A DNA stretch of 35,015 nucleotides from Romboutsia weinsteinii (GTDB lineage: Bacteria; Bacillota; Clostridia; Peptostreptococcales; Peptostreptococcaceae). Shown here piece by piece: positions 16,387 through 24,444 of the stretch. The stretch is taken from positions 1-35,015 of the forward strand of contig NZ_NOJY02000033.1 in the NCBI RefSeq assembly GCF_002250835.2, given 5' to 3'. A program made the translations under genes and the position numbers. Every line of letters starts with the position of its first letter. Position 1 is the first letter of the stretch. The notes below the pieces were generated by a model. That model saw only the letters and a list, made by a program, of their open reading frames with translations. It was not told the DNA's origin and did no database searches.

Positions 16387-16413
16387 ACAAAAAATTTGAC
16401 CTAACATAATATG
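16387..16413 (+). promoter_or_regulatory. sigma-K-like promoter of yabG
   Basis: AC at 16387-16388, then exactly 16 bp, then CATAATATG at 16405-16413. The sigma-K pattern is AC, 16 bp, CATAnnnTA, so the match is good except for the last base. yabG is a late mother-cell gene in Bacillus subtilis, so the match is consistent with the gene's role. Confidence 0.55.
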
Positions 16414-16448
16414 AATGTAAGATAAGAATTTTATTGGGGAGGACAACT

Positions 16449-17309
16449 ATGAAAATAGGAGATATAGTAGCGAGAAAATCATACAACAAAGATATTATCT
16501 TTAAAATAGTTGGATTTAATGTAGATGAAAATAACGAAAAATTAGCAATATTAAAGGGGATTGCTTTTAGAGTTATTGCTGATGCATATATAGATGACTT
16601 AGAAGTAGTAAAGATGCCTAGCATGGAAGATGTGATAATGAATAAGGATGTAGAAAGTTTACTATATAGATCAGTAAAGAAGGCTAAAGAAAGAGAAAAG
16701 AAGATGAATAGATCAGTACCTAAACTACAATCAAATACTAATGTTTATGGAATGCCAGGAAAAGTGTTGCAAATTGATGGGGATAAAGAATACTTAAAAA
16801 TATGTTTAGATGTATATACTCAATTAGGGATTCCAGCTGTGGGAGTTGCAATACCAGAAGCAAATCAATACAAAGAAGTAAGATCATTACTAGAAAAACA
16901 TAATCCGGATATACTAGTAATAACTGGTCATGATGCAATGACATCTAGAAAAGGAAATGTTAATGATATTAATAATTATAGAAATACAATGAATTTTATG
17001 AAGGCAGTTAAAGAAGCTCGTAAATGGCAACCTAATTTAGATAATCTGGTAATATTTGCAGGTGCTTGCCAATCAAACTATGAGTATTTAATAAAATCAG
17101 GGGCTAACTATGCTAGTTCACCAGGAAGAATAATGATACATGCATTAGATCCTGTGTTTGTAGTAGAAAAAATTGCTTGTTCAAGAATAGATATAATAGT
17201 TCCTATAGAAGAGGTTATAGATCAGACAGTTACAGGGATTAAAGGGGTTGGAGGATCAGAAACAAGAGGTAAATTTAGATGGGCAATGCCTAAATCTATG
17301 ATGTATTAG
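16449..17309 (+). CDS. yabG: sporulation-specific protease YabG
   Basis: The 286-residue protein is a clear YabG (peptidase family U57), the late mother-cell protease that processes spore coat and, in Clostridioides, germination-related proteins. It has the small SH3-like N-terminal part (MKIGDIVARKSYNKDIIFKI) and the conserved stretches DILVITGHDAMTS, FAGACQSNYEYLIKSGANYA and PGRIMIHALDP, which hold the His and Cys candidates for catalysis. The start at 16449 has GGGGAGG 6 nt upstream. An in-frame ATG at 16434 lies before that site. The gene is transcribed divergently from psuK, with a sigma-K-like promoter. Confidence 0.94.
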   Translation: MKIGDIVARKSYNKDIIFKIVGFNVDENNEKLAILKGIAFRVIADAYIDDLEVVKMPSMEDVIMNKDVESLLYRSVKKAKEREKKMNRSVPKLQSNTNVYGMPGKVLQIDGDKEYLKICLDVYTQLGIPAVGVAIPEANQYKEVRSLLEKHNPDILVITGHDAMTSRKGNVNDINNYRNTMNFMKAVKEARKWQPNLDNLVIFAGACQSNYEYLIKSGANYASSPGRIMIHALDPVFVVEKIACSRIDIIVPIEEVIDQTVTGIKGVGGSETRGKFRWAMPKSMMY

Positions 17310-17351
17310 TATAGTTGGAAAATATTATACAGTATATATATAAAAATACTA

Positions 17352-17380
17352 TTGACTTTTGTCTAAAAAATATATAAAAT
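17352..17380 (+). promoter_or_regulatory. distal sigma-A promoter of veg
   Basis: TTGACT (17352-17357), 17 bp, TAAAAT (17375-17380). This is a second, weaker promoter ahead of the proximal one. Confidence 0.5.
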
Positions 17381-17395
17381 AATTAGTTTGAACAT

Positions 17396-17424
17396 TTGAC
17401 AAAATCACATTTATATGATATTAT
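17396..17424 (+). promoter_or_regulatory. proximal sigma-A promoter of veg
   Basis: A consensus -35 TTGACA (17396-17401), 17 bp, and TATTAT (17419-17424). The start would be near 17431, leaving a leader of about 26 nt. Strong veg promoters are well known in Bacillus. Confidence 0.75.
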
Positions 17425-17456
17425 GTAAACATACAATGTATAAAGAGGGTGATATT

Positions 17457-17723
17457 ATGGCTACTGTTCAGACGTTAGATAATATAAGAGCGAGTTTAGA
17501 GAGACACCTAGGAAAGAAAATTCTTTTAAAAGCAAATAAAGGCAGAAAGCAAATAGTTACTAGAAAAGGAGTACTTGAAAAAGTATATCCAAGTGTATTT
17601 GTTGTAAAATTAGATGATGAAAATAATGGATACTCAAGAGTGTCATACAGTTACTCTGATTTATTAACATCTAATGTGAAGTTGCAAGTATTCAAAGATC
17701 AAAATAAATTACATGTAAGTTAA
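17457..17723 (+). CDS. veg: Veg family protein
   Basis: The 88-residue protein matches Veg: it starts MATVQTLDNIRASLERHLGK, then has a basic stretch (KANKGRKQIVTRKGVLE) and a short beta core (YPSVFVVKLDD, then YSRVSYSYSDLLT). Veg is abundant in vegetative cells and stimulates biofilm formation in Bacillus subtilis; its mechanism is not settled. The ATG at 17457 has GAGGGTG at good spacing. An in-frame ATG at 17415 would put the ribosome binding site inside the gene and the start upstream of the predicted transcription start. A terminator begins right at the stop codon. Confidence 0.93.
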   Translation: MATVQTLDNIRASLERHLGKKILLKANKGRKQIVTRKGVLEKVYPSVFVVKLDDENNGYSRVSYSYSDLLTSNVKLQVFKDQNKLHVS

Positions 17724-17760
17724 AATTATACCTATTTAAAAATAGGTGTAATTTTTTTTT
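17723..17760 (+). terminator. rho-independent terminator of veg
   Basis: A 15-bp stem with one wobble (17723-17737 with 17740-17754) and a very short loop is followed by an unbroken run of T. Confidence 0.88.
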
Positions 17761-17816
17761 TGTCCTTTAAATATAAATATAGTGTGATAGTTATATTTTA
17801 ACAGGGGGGGAAAAAT

Positions 17817-19367
17817 ATGGAATTAATTAAAGACGTAATAAAAATAGATAATAGGATAGAATTTGGAAAGTTTCAGACATTTATTGAATCAGAGGCTGTT
17901 GTTCCAGATAAAAAATCTGATGTGTATGACATTGTTAAAACTGAAGGCTACATAGCTCTTAAGAAAATTGAGGTTGCAGATGGTAAATTAGTTTGCAGAG
18001 GAAGCTTTAATTACAATGTAATATATATAACAGATGACAAAAATACAGTTTCTAATGTAGATGGAAAAATAGACATAAATGAAGTTATAGAAAAAGATAG
18101 TATTAATCAAGATATGGAATATATGTTATTCCCAGAGATTGAGCATGTAGATTGTACTATTATGAATGAAAGAAAAATAAGAATTGGTGCTCTTATGAAC
18201 ATCAGAGGTAGCTTATTTGAAAAGCAAAGACTAGATATTGTAAAAGATGTATCTCAAGTAGAAAATATACAAAAACATAGAAAAGAAATATGTTATCAAG
18301 ATATAGTTGGTATAGAAAAATCTGAAAGTGTAATCAGAGATACTATAGCAATTAATACAGAGGAAATACAATCTATAATAAGTTTAAATCCATATGCAAA
18401 AATAAAAGAAAGTAGAGTTACAGACAATAAGGTTATTATTGGTGGAGTGTTAGAAATAAACCCACTAGCTTGCACATATGATGGTGACTTAGTAGAGTTA
18501 GATAGAGTAGGTATAGATTTTACTCAATTTATAGAGGTACCAGGTGTGTGTGATGGTATGACAGAAGAAACTTTATTATCAGTAGCTGATTTTAATTATA
18601 CGTTTAAGCAAAATGGTGAAAGCAATACAGGGATACTTGATATAGATTCTACTATAAGTTGTAAGGTAAAGGTTACTGATGAAATAACAAGAGAAGTGTT
18701 GCAAGATGCATATTCTCCGCATACTAAAATTAAGTTTGATAATAAGCCTATAGAGCTTAATAAAACTATAAGTTGTGATACTGAAACCTTTATAGTTAGG
18801 GAAAGTATAAGAAATGATAATGATGATATACAAATAAAAGAAATTGTAAGTGTATGCCCTTCTATATCTATAGAAAATGCATATGTAGAAGATGATAAGA
18901 GCATTATACAGGGTATAATAAAATTAGATATACTATATGTACCTGTAGAGGGATTAAGATTGGTATATAGAATTAGTGAAGAAATACCTTTTGAACATGA
19001 TACTGTGATAGAAAATATCACTGATACTACTACTATATTCAATACTGCGTGTATAGATAAGATAGAAGTTGATCTAAATAGAGATCAAATAGATGTTAGT
19101 ATAAAAATTAAAAGATTCACAGAAGCTGTAGACAAGAAATTAGAAAACTTCATTGTAAAAGGTGAGGATCAAGGTGCATATGACTTATCAAAAGTACCTA
19201 GCATAATTGTTTATATATGCAAAGATGGAGACAATCTTTGGAATATAGCTAAAAAATACAATACAACTGAGAGTGAAATAGCTGAGCTAAATGAAATGAA
19301 AGTAGAAGATTCTATTAAACCGGGCAAATGTTTAATATTAGAAAAGAAAGCTAGTCTAGTAAACTAA
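17817..19367 (+). CDS. sipL: SipL-like spore morphogenesis protein (DUF3794 plus LysM)
   Basis: The 516-residue protein has repeated DUF3794-type beta domains across about residues 1-450. A C-terminal LysM domain follows, with YICKDGDNLWNIAKKYNTTE and the closing IKPGKCLIL. This is the layout of Clostridioides difficile SipL, which binds the SpoIVA ATPase through the LysM domain and is required for coat assembly around the forespore. Length is close to that protein's. The ATG is preceded by a run of seven G at 7 nt. Its own transcription unit is bounded by the veg terminator and a strong hairpin. It sits next to yabG, as expected for mother-cell coat functions. Confidence 0.92.
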   Translation: MELIKDVIKIDNRIEFGKFQTFIESEAVVPDKKSDVYDIVKTEGYIALKKIEVADGKLVCRGSFNYNVIYITDDKNTVSNVDGKIDINEVIEKDSINQDMEYMLFPEIEHVDCTIMNERKIRIGALMNIRGSLFEKQRLDIVKDVSQVENIQKHRKEICYQDIVGIEKSESVIRDTIAINTEEIQSIISLNPYAKIKESRVTDNKVIIGGVLEINPLACTYDGDLVELDRVGIDFTQFIEVPGVCDGMTEETLLSVADFNYTFKQNGESNTGILDIDSTISCKVKVTDEITREVLQDAYSPHTKIKFDNKPIELNKTISCDTETFIVRESIRNDNDDIQIKEIVSVCPSISIENAYVEDDKSIIQGIIKLDILYVPVEGLRLVYRISEEIPFEHDTVIENITDTTTIFNTACIDKIEVDLNRDQIDVSIKIKRFTEAVDKKLENFIVKGEDQGAYDLSKVPSIIVYICKDGDNLWNIAKKYNTTESEIAELNEMKVEDSIKPGKCLILEKKASLVN

Positions 19368-19380
19368 AAAATACAAAAAT

Positions 19381-19420
19381 AAAATAATAGGGGATTCTAA
19401 TCCCCTATTATTTTATTTTT
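19381..19420. terminator. terminator of sipL
   Basis: AAAATAATAGGGGA (19381-19394) pairs perfectly with 19401-19414 across a 6-nt loop and is followed by a T-rich run. The A-rich 5' flank also permits use from the other strand. Confidence 0.9.
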
Positions 19421-19422
19421 TG

Positions 19423-19458
19423 TAGTATAATGTTAGTAGTTACGTGAGCATTATACTA
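19423..19458. repeat. inverted repeat in the ispE-gntR promoter region
   Basis: TAGTATAATG (19423-19432) and CATTATACTA (19449-19458) are perfect 10-bp arms separated by 16 bp. Each arm contains a -10-like hexamer (TATAAT, and TATACT or its complement). It lies just upstream of the ispE ribosome binding site, so it may be an operator or a leader hairpin. Confidence 0.6.
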
Positions 19459-19478
19459 TATACATTAAGGAGGCTAAT

Positions 19479-20360
19479 ATGAATTCTATAGAATTAAAGA
19501 GTAGAGCTAAAATAAATTTATCAATAGACGTTTTAGGAAAAAGACAAGATGGATATCATTTAGTCGAAATGATAATGCAAACAATAGATTTATCGGACGT
19601 TTTAAGAATAAAAGAATCAGATACAGAGGATATAGTAATAAAAAGTAATAGTGGAGATATACCTCTAGACGATAATAATATTGTGTATAAAGCGATTACT
19701 TTATTAAGGGAAAAGTTTAATATAAATAAGGGTATAGAGGTATTTATAGAAAAAAACATTCCTGTAGCAGCAGGTATGGCAGGGGGAAGCTCTAATGCAG
19801 CTGCAGTTTTAGTAGGGCTTAATAAGGTATGGGATTTGGGTTTAAGTGAGAAAGAATTACAAGAAATAGGCCTTGCACTAGGTGCAGATGTACCTTTCTG
19901 TATATCAGGGGGAGCGGCATTGGCTCAAGGTATAGGTGAAGAACTAACTTATATTAAAGGACTATCTGAAGATGTAATCATATTAATTTGTAAACCGAAT
20001 CTATTTGTATCGACTAAAGATGTTTATGGTGGATTAGATTTAAATAATATAGACAATAGACCGGACAATAGATACTTAATAGAATGCCTAAAAAATAAAG
20101 ATATAAAGGCTGTAGCAGAAAATATGGTTAATGTTTTAGAAGGTGTTACTAGCAACATGCATAGTGAAATAAGTGAAATAGAAAAGATGATGATAGATAA
20201 TAATGCTTTGGGAGCTATGATGAGTGGTAGTGGTCCGACAGTATTTGGATTGTTTAATAACAAAGAAGATGCATTAAATGCTAAAAAAGAATTAATGAAA
20301 AAATATGAACAAGTATATTTAGTAAATAGTAGTGAAAGGGGAATTGAGGTAAATGGATAA
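19479..20360 (+). CDS. ispE: 4-diphosphocytidyl-2-C-methyl-D-erythritol kinase
   Basis: The 293-residue GHMP kinase phosphorylates CDP-methylerythritol in the non-mevalonate isoprenoid pathway. It has the start motif SRAKINLSIDVLGKRQDGYH with Lys11, the ATP loop PVAAGMAGGSSNAA (95-108), the LGADVPFC active-site Asp and the C-terminal MSGSGPTVFGLF. AAGGAGG precedes the ATG. Its end overlaps the start of the GntR gene by 8 bases, so the two are co-translated. Confidence 0.96.
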   Translation: MNSIELKSRAKINLSIDVLGKRQDGYHLVEMIMQTIDLSDVLRIKESDTEDIVIKSNSGDIPLDDNNIVYKAITLLREKFNINKGIEVFIEKNIPVAAGMAGGSSNAAAVLVGLNKVWDLGLSEKELQEIGLALGADVPFCISGGAALAQGIGEELTYIKGLSEDVIILICKPNLFVSTKDVYGGLDLNNIDNRPDNRYLIECLKNKDIKAVAENMVNVLEGVTSNMHSEISEIEKMMIDNNALGAMMSGSGPTVFGLFNNKEDALNAKKELMKKYEQVYLVNSSERGIEVNG

Positions 20361-21033
20361 TTTATCAAAATTAAATTTAGATAACTACAAGCCATTAAGA
20401 GATGTAGTTTTTGAAAATTTAAGAGAAGCCATATTAGAGGGGAAGCTAAAGCCAGGCCAAAGACTTATGGAAGTACAATTAGCAGAGCAACTAGGTGTTA
20501 GTAGAACACCGGTTAGAGAAGCTATAAGAAAGTTAGAGTTAGAAGGTTTAGTAGTAATGTTACCTAGAAAAGGTGCATATGTAGCAAATATGTCTCTAAA
20601 AGATATTATGGATGTTCTTGAAATAAGAGCAAGCCTAGAAGGTTTAGCTGCATACCTAGCAGCGGAAAGAATTAGCGAAGATGATGTAAAGAAGCTATAT
20701 AAAATAGCAGAAGAATTTAAGCAAAGTACTATGGATACAGATATTGATACTTTATTAAAAAAAGATGTAGAGTTTCATGAATGTATATTTAAAGCAACTA
20801 ATAATAAGAGATTACATCAATTGATAAATTCTCTATGGGAACAAGTATATAGATTTAGGGTTACATATATATCAGATTATGATTCATCTCTAAGTATAGT
20901 TGAGGAGCATAAACTTATAGCAGATGCTATAGCTAAAGGTGATAGTGAGTTAGCTAAAAAATATGCTACGGAGCATATAGAAAAAGCAGAACAATTTATG
21001 TTAGAAAGAGCAGTTAGCAATAAAACTGTGTAA
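20353..21033 (+). CDS. GntR-family regulator, FadR/FCD type
   Basis: The 226-residue protein has a winged helix (LREAILEGKLKPGQRLMEVQ, then LAEQLGVSRTPVREAIRKLE, residues 23-62) and an FCD ligand domain. The FCD metal-site residues are visible in EFHECIFKATNN, IVEEHKLIADAI and the ATEHIEKA helix. Such regulators bind small carboxylates, often with a metal. It overlaps ispE by 8 bases, an unexpected partner for a metabolite regulator. No catabolic genes lie beside it, so its targets are elsewhere or are its own operon. Ribosome binding would use AAGGGGAATTGAGG at the end of ispE. Confidence 0.9.
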   Translation: MDNLSKLNLDNYKPLRDVVFENLREAILEGKLKPGQRLMEVQLAEQLGVSRTPVREAIRKLELEGLVVMLPRKGAYVANMSLKDIMDVLEIRASLEGLAAYLAAERISEDDVKKLYKIAEEFKQSTMDTDIDTLLKKDVEFHECIFKATNNKRLHQLINSLWEQVYRFRVTYISDYDSSLSIVEEHKLIADAIAKGDSELAKKYATEHIEKAEQFMLERAVSNKTV

Positions 21034-21037
21034 TAAG

Positions 21038-21062
21038 AAGAAGGCTTAGCCTTCTTTTTTTA
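21038..21062 (+). terminator. terminator of the ispE-gntR operon
   Basis: AGAAGGC (from 21038) pairs with GCCTTCT (to 21056) across a 3-nt loop and runs into a T tract. Confidence 0.85.
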
Positions 21063-21093
21063 TTGTATTAATAATCAAATTAGAAGCTAAAAT

Positions 21094-21121
21094 GTATAAA
21101 TTAATCTAAGTTGGACATACT
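21094..21121 (+). promoter_or_regulatory. sigma-F/G-like forespore promoter of spoIIR
   Basis: GTATA (21094-21098), 14 bp, GGACATACT (21113-21121), which fits the sigma-F -10 pattern GGnnAnnnT. The spacer is about one base shorter than usual. spoIIR is the classic sigma-F target, so the assignment is plausible. Confidence 0.5.
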
Positions 21122-21154
21122 CAAAATATAAAAATATCTTGAGGGGGATAGGAT

Positions 21155-21808
21155 ATGATGAGGAAAATAAAATTTAGATTAAGTATGTTAGTTTTAAGTT
21201 TGGTGGGAATAATATTAATGATGACTATAACTGTAAATAGTGAAGTAAATAAAATAGATCAAGCATCTGAAAGCTATAAAGAAAAACTAATAAGATTTCA
21301 TGTTATAGCGAATAGTGACACAGATGAAGACCAAGAATTAAAGTTAAAAGTAAGAGATGGAATTATAAAATATCTAGAGCCTAAATTAGCAAAATCGAGC
21401 AGTATAAAAGAGAGCGAATCTATAATAAAAAATGAATACAAAAATTTGGAGAAAATAAGTAAAGATATTATTCTGAAAAATGGATATAACTATGATGTAC
21501 AGATTGGTATACAATATAGCAAATTTCCTACAAAACAATATTCAAGCATTGTATTACCAGCAGGAGAATATAAGGCTTTGAAGGTAGTAATAGGTGAGGG
21601 TAAAGGTAAGAATTGGTGGTGCGTAATGTTTCCACCGCTATGTTTTGTAGATAAAGAAAATGGAGTTATAGATAAATCTACAGATGAAAAGTTAAAAAAA
21701 GCTTTAACAGAGGATGAATATAACCTAATAGTTCAAAAAGATGATAAAAAAGTGAGTAGAGTAGAAATTAAATTTAAAATAGTTGAAATGATAGAAGACA
21801 TATTTTAA
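21155..21808 (+). CDS. spoIIR: stage II sporulation protein R
   Basis: The 217-residue SpoIIR is the forespore signal that triggers SpoIIGA to process pro-sigma-E in the mother cell. It begins with a signal or anchor helix (LSMLVLSLVGIILMMTITV, 9-27), followed by the family motif IRFHVIANSDTDEDQ (about 46-60), LKLKVRDGI and the conserved WWCVMFPPLCF near 151-161. GAGGGGG lies 7 nt before the ATG at 21155; the next codon is also ATG. A forespore-type promoter is visible upstream. A SleB-like hydrolase follows at 32 bp, probably on the same transcript. Confidence 0.94.
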   Translation: MMRKIKFRLSMLVLSLVGIILMMTITVNSEVNKIDQASESYKEKLIRFHVIANSDTDEDQELKLKVRDGIIKYLEPKLAKSSSIKESESIIKNEYKNLEKISKDIILKNGYNYDVQIGIQYSKFPTKQYSSIVLPAGEYKALKVVIGEGKGKNWWCVMFPPLCFVDKENGVIDKSTDEKLKKALTEDEYNLIVQKDDKKVSRVEIKFKIVEMIEDIF

Positions 21809-21840
21809 AAAATAAAGACTAAAAAGGAGTGATTTTAACT

Positions 21841-22341
21841 ATGGAGAGGTGCGCTAAACTAATAGCTGCTCTATTGGTTTTAACATATGTACTTATTCCA
21901 AGTAAGCAAATCCTGGCATATAACAATAGTTTGCAAAATGATAATACAGAGTCAACTAATCAACAAAACAAAGAAGTTATAAGTATTACCAATGAAGAAT
22001 TGCTGTTATTATCAAAATTAGTCGCAGGAGAAGCTAGAGGAGAGAGTTACGAAGGTCAAGTTGCAGTTGCTGCAGTAGTAATAAACAGAGTAAGAGATTC
22101 TAGATTTCCAGGTACAATAGAAGGGGTAATATATCAAAAAAATGCATTCTCTGTCGTGGCAGATGGATCTATAAATATGAATCCGACAGAATCAGCATAT
22201 AAAGCAGCACAACAGGCTTTATATGGGTTGGATCCCACTAATAAGGCGGTGTACTTCTGGAATCCGGATATAGCTACCTGCAAATGGATAAAAACGCTAG
22301 ATCCATATATGAGAATAGGAAACCATGTATTTGCTAAATAA
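21841..22341 (+). CDS. SleB-like cell wall hydrolase
   Basis: The 166-residue protein has an N-terminal signal peptide (CAKLIAALLVLTYVLIPS, likely cut near ILAYN) and a hydrolase domain of the SleB/CwlJ type (PF07486-like). The catalytic Glu lies in VAGEARGE, with further motifs VAAVVINRVRDSRFP, IYQKNAFS and KAVYFWNPD. This family cleaves muramic-lactam cortex peptidoglycan during spore germination or in other wall remodelling. It lacks the N-terminal peptidoglycan-binding repeat of full SleB. The start at 21841 uses AAGGAG at 11 nt. The earlier in-frame GTG at 21829 overlaps that site. It follows spoIIR at 32 bp, suggesting forespore expression. Confidence 0.88.
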   Translation: MERCAKLIAALLVLTYVLIPSKQILAYNNSLQNDNTESTNQQNKEVISITNEELLLLSKLVAGEARGESYEGQVAVAAVVINRVRDSRFPGTIEGVIYQKNAFSVVADGSINMNPTESAYKAAQQALYGLDPTNKAVYFWNPDIATCKWIKTLDPYMRIGNHVFAK

Positions 22342-22366
22342 CTTAAATATATATTGTAAAACAGAT

Positions 22367-22396
22367 TAAAGAAGCTTTTGCTTCTTTATTTTTTTT
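22367..22396 (+). terminator. terminator after the SleB-like gene
   Basis: TAAAGAAGC (22367-22375) pairs perfectly with GCTTCTTTA (22380-22388) across TTTT, followed by a long T run. Confidence 0.88.
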
Positions 22397-22480
22397 ATGA
22401 AATAAACTATAATTATCACTTAGATAATAAAATGCATATAATGTTGGATATGATAAAAATAAAATAGAAGGGTGATGCAC

Positions 22481-23548
22481 ATGACTAAATTAAATGTAGC
22501 TTTAATATTCGGTGGAAAGTCAGGAGAACATGAAGTTTCTCTATTATCGACAGCTTCTATATATAAACATATAGATAAAAATAAATATAACGTATTTACT
22601 ATAGGTATAACTAAAGATGGTAAATGGATGTACTATGAAGGTAGTGAAGAAAATATAAAGAATGGCGAATGGGTTAATTTAGCGAATAAAAATGTAGAAA
22701 TTAACTTAATACCGTCAGGATCAAGAGAAGTAGGTATAAGGTTTGAGGACGGAAGAGTAGAAAATATAGATGTATTATTCCCTGTATTACATGGTCCTTA
22801 TGGAGAAGACGGAACTATACAAGGATTATTTGAGATAAGTCAGGTACCGTATGTAGGATGTGGAGTATTAGCATCTAGTGTAGGTATGGATAAGCTTGTT
22901 TGTAAAAAGGTGTTCTCTCAAATTGGACTTCCTCAAGTAGAATATACTTATACAAATAAATGGGAATTTGATAACAACACAAATCAAGAACTTGATAATA
23001 TAGAGAATAAGTTAAAATATCCTATATTTGTAAAACCTGCTAACATGGGATCAAGCGTTGGTATCTCTAAAACAACTAATAGAGAAGAACTTTTAGATGG
23101 AATAAATGAAGCTTTAAAATATGACTCTAGAATTGTTTTAGAGCAAGGTATAAATGCAAGAGAAATAGAAGTAGCAGTACTTGGTAACTATGATGTTAAG
23201 GCATCTATAGCAGGAGAAATAAAGCCAGCAAAAGACTTCTATGATTATGAAGATAAGTATTTAGACGGAGCATCTACTTATGATATACCAGCTAAGATTG
23301 ATCAAAATACTATGTCTGACATAAGAAGAATGGCTATAGAAGCTTTTAAAGGTATAGATGGAAAAGGACTTTCTAGAGTAGATTTCTTTATAGACAAGGA
23401 CTCAGGAGAAGTGTTTATAAATGAGATAAATACTTTACCAGGATTTACTAACATAAGTATGTATCCAAAAATGTGGGAAAAAACTGGTCTTAACTACGAA
23501 GATATTATAGATAATCTTATAAAATTAGCACTAGATTCAAAAAAGTAA
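22481..23548 (+). CDS. ddl: D-alanine--D-alanine ligase
   Basis: The 355-residue ATP-grasp enzyme makes the D-Ala-D-Ala end of the peptidoglycan precursor. It has the N-terminal FGGKSGEHEVSLLS, HGPYGEDGTIQG, the ATP-binding PIFVKPANMGSSVGIS and the metal-ligand FINEINTLPGFT. The substrate loop reads KDFYDYEDKY, the Tyr-Lys/Tyr form of D-Ala ligases, not the form of VanA-type D-Ala-D-lactate enzymes. The ATG at 22481 follows GAAGGGTG by 7 nt. In-frame starts at 22472 and 22475 overlap that site. murI follows at 14 bp, an apt pair for wall precursor synthesis. Confidence 0.95.
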   Translation: MTKLNVALIFGGKSGEHEVSLLSTASIYKHIDKNKYNVFTIGITKDGKWMYYEGSEENIKNGEWVNLANKNVEINLIPSGSREVGIRFEDGRVENIDVLFPVLHGPYGEDGTIQGLFEISQVPYVGCGVLASSVGMDKLVCKKVFSQIGLPQVEYTYTNKWEFDNNTNQELDNIENKLKYPIFVKPANMGSSVGISKTTNREELLDGINEALKYDSRIVLEQGINAREIEVAVLGNYDVKASIAGEIKPAKDFYDYEDKYLDGASTYDIPAKIDQNTMSDIRRMAIEAFKGIDGKGLSRVDFFIDKDSGEVFINEINTLPGFTNISMYPKMWEKTGLNYEDIIDNLIKLALDSKK

Positions 23549-23562
23549 AGAGGGTGTTATTA

Positions 23563-24369
23563 ATGAACGATAGACCTATTGGTGTGTTTGACTCAGGTTT
23601 GGGAGGATTAACAGTCTTAAAAGAAATAACTAAGATACTTCCAAATGAAAATATAGTATACTTTGGTGATACTGCTAGAGTACCATACGGCCCAAGATCT
23701 AAGGAAACAGTAATGAAATATACTTTTCAGGCTATAAACTTTTTATTATCAAAGAATGTAAAGGCAATTGTAATAGCTTGTAATACAGCTACTGCAAGAT
23801 GTCTAAAAGAAGCCAATGAAAAATATAATATACCTATTATAGGAGTAATAGAAGCTGGAGCGAGAACAGCTGCATACTCTACAAAAAACAAGATAGTAGG
23901 AGTAATAGGTACAGAAGGTACAATAAATTCTAAGGCATATAATCATGAAATAGAAAAGATAGATAAAAATATACAAATAGTTGACAAAGCTTGTCCTTTA
24001 TTTGTGCCAATAGTAGAAGAAGGTTGGTCAAACACGGATGTTGCAACTTTGACTGCTAAAAGATATCTAGAAGATTTGACGAAAGAAGGCATCGATTCTT
24101 TAGTATTAGGATGTACTCATTATCCTCTTTTAAAAAGAACTATAGGAGAGGTAGTTGGAGAAAGGATTAAACTAGTCAATCCAGCTAAAGAAACAGCTAA
24201 AGATTTAAAACAAATACTAGAAAATAACTCTATAACTAAAGAAAGTGATGAACCAGTATCATATGAATACTATGTATCAGATGTTCCTGGAAGATTTGCA
24301 GCTATAGCAGAAGAGTTTTTAAATGGTAAGATAGAAAACGTAAAAAATGTAGAAATACAAAAATATTAA
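23563..24369 (+). CDS. murI: glutamate racemase
   Basis: The 268-residue enzyme supplies D-glutamate for peptidoglycan. Both catalytic cysteines are present: Cys73 in VIACNTATA and Cys184 in VLGCTHYP. So are PIGVFDSGLGGLTVLKEI with Asp10, and the YFGDTARVPYG segment. The ATG at 23563 follows GAGGGTG by 6 nt. A frame extension to 23554 would begin at a GTG inside that site. It is likely in one operon with ddl and ends before a hairpin. Confidence 0.95.
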   Translation: MNDRPIGVFDSGLGGLTVLKEITKILPNENIVYFGDTARVPYGPRSKETVMKYTFQAINFLLSKNVKAIVIACNTATARCLKEANEKYNIPIIGVIEAGARTAAYSTKNKIVGVIGTEGTINSKAYNHEIEKIDKNIQIVDKACPLFVPIVEEGWSNTDVATLTAKRYLEDLTKEGIDSLVLGCTHYPLLKRTIGEVVGERIKLVNPAKETAKDLKQILENNSITKESDEPVSYEYYVSDVPGRFAAIAEEFLNGKIENVKNVEIQKY

Positions 24370-24378
24370 TTGAAAAAT

Positions 24379-24430
24379 AGGTTGTCTCTAATTGCTTATA
24401 AGTTGTATATTTGAGGCAACCTCCCTTTTT
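24379..24430 (+). terminator. terminator of ddl-murI
   Basis: AGGTTGTCTC (24379-24388) pairs with GAGGCAACCT (24413-24422) with one G-U pair, a 24-nt loop, and a CCCTTTTT tail. The downstream gene's AGGAGG follows at once. Confidence 0.75.
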
Positions 24431-24444
24431 AGGAGGTACTTAAG

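Noticed and set aside
18596..19042. 148-codon open frame opposite sipL
   Set aside because: Hydrophobic shadow of the sipL coding strand, no ribosome binding site.
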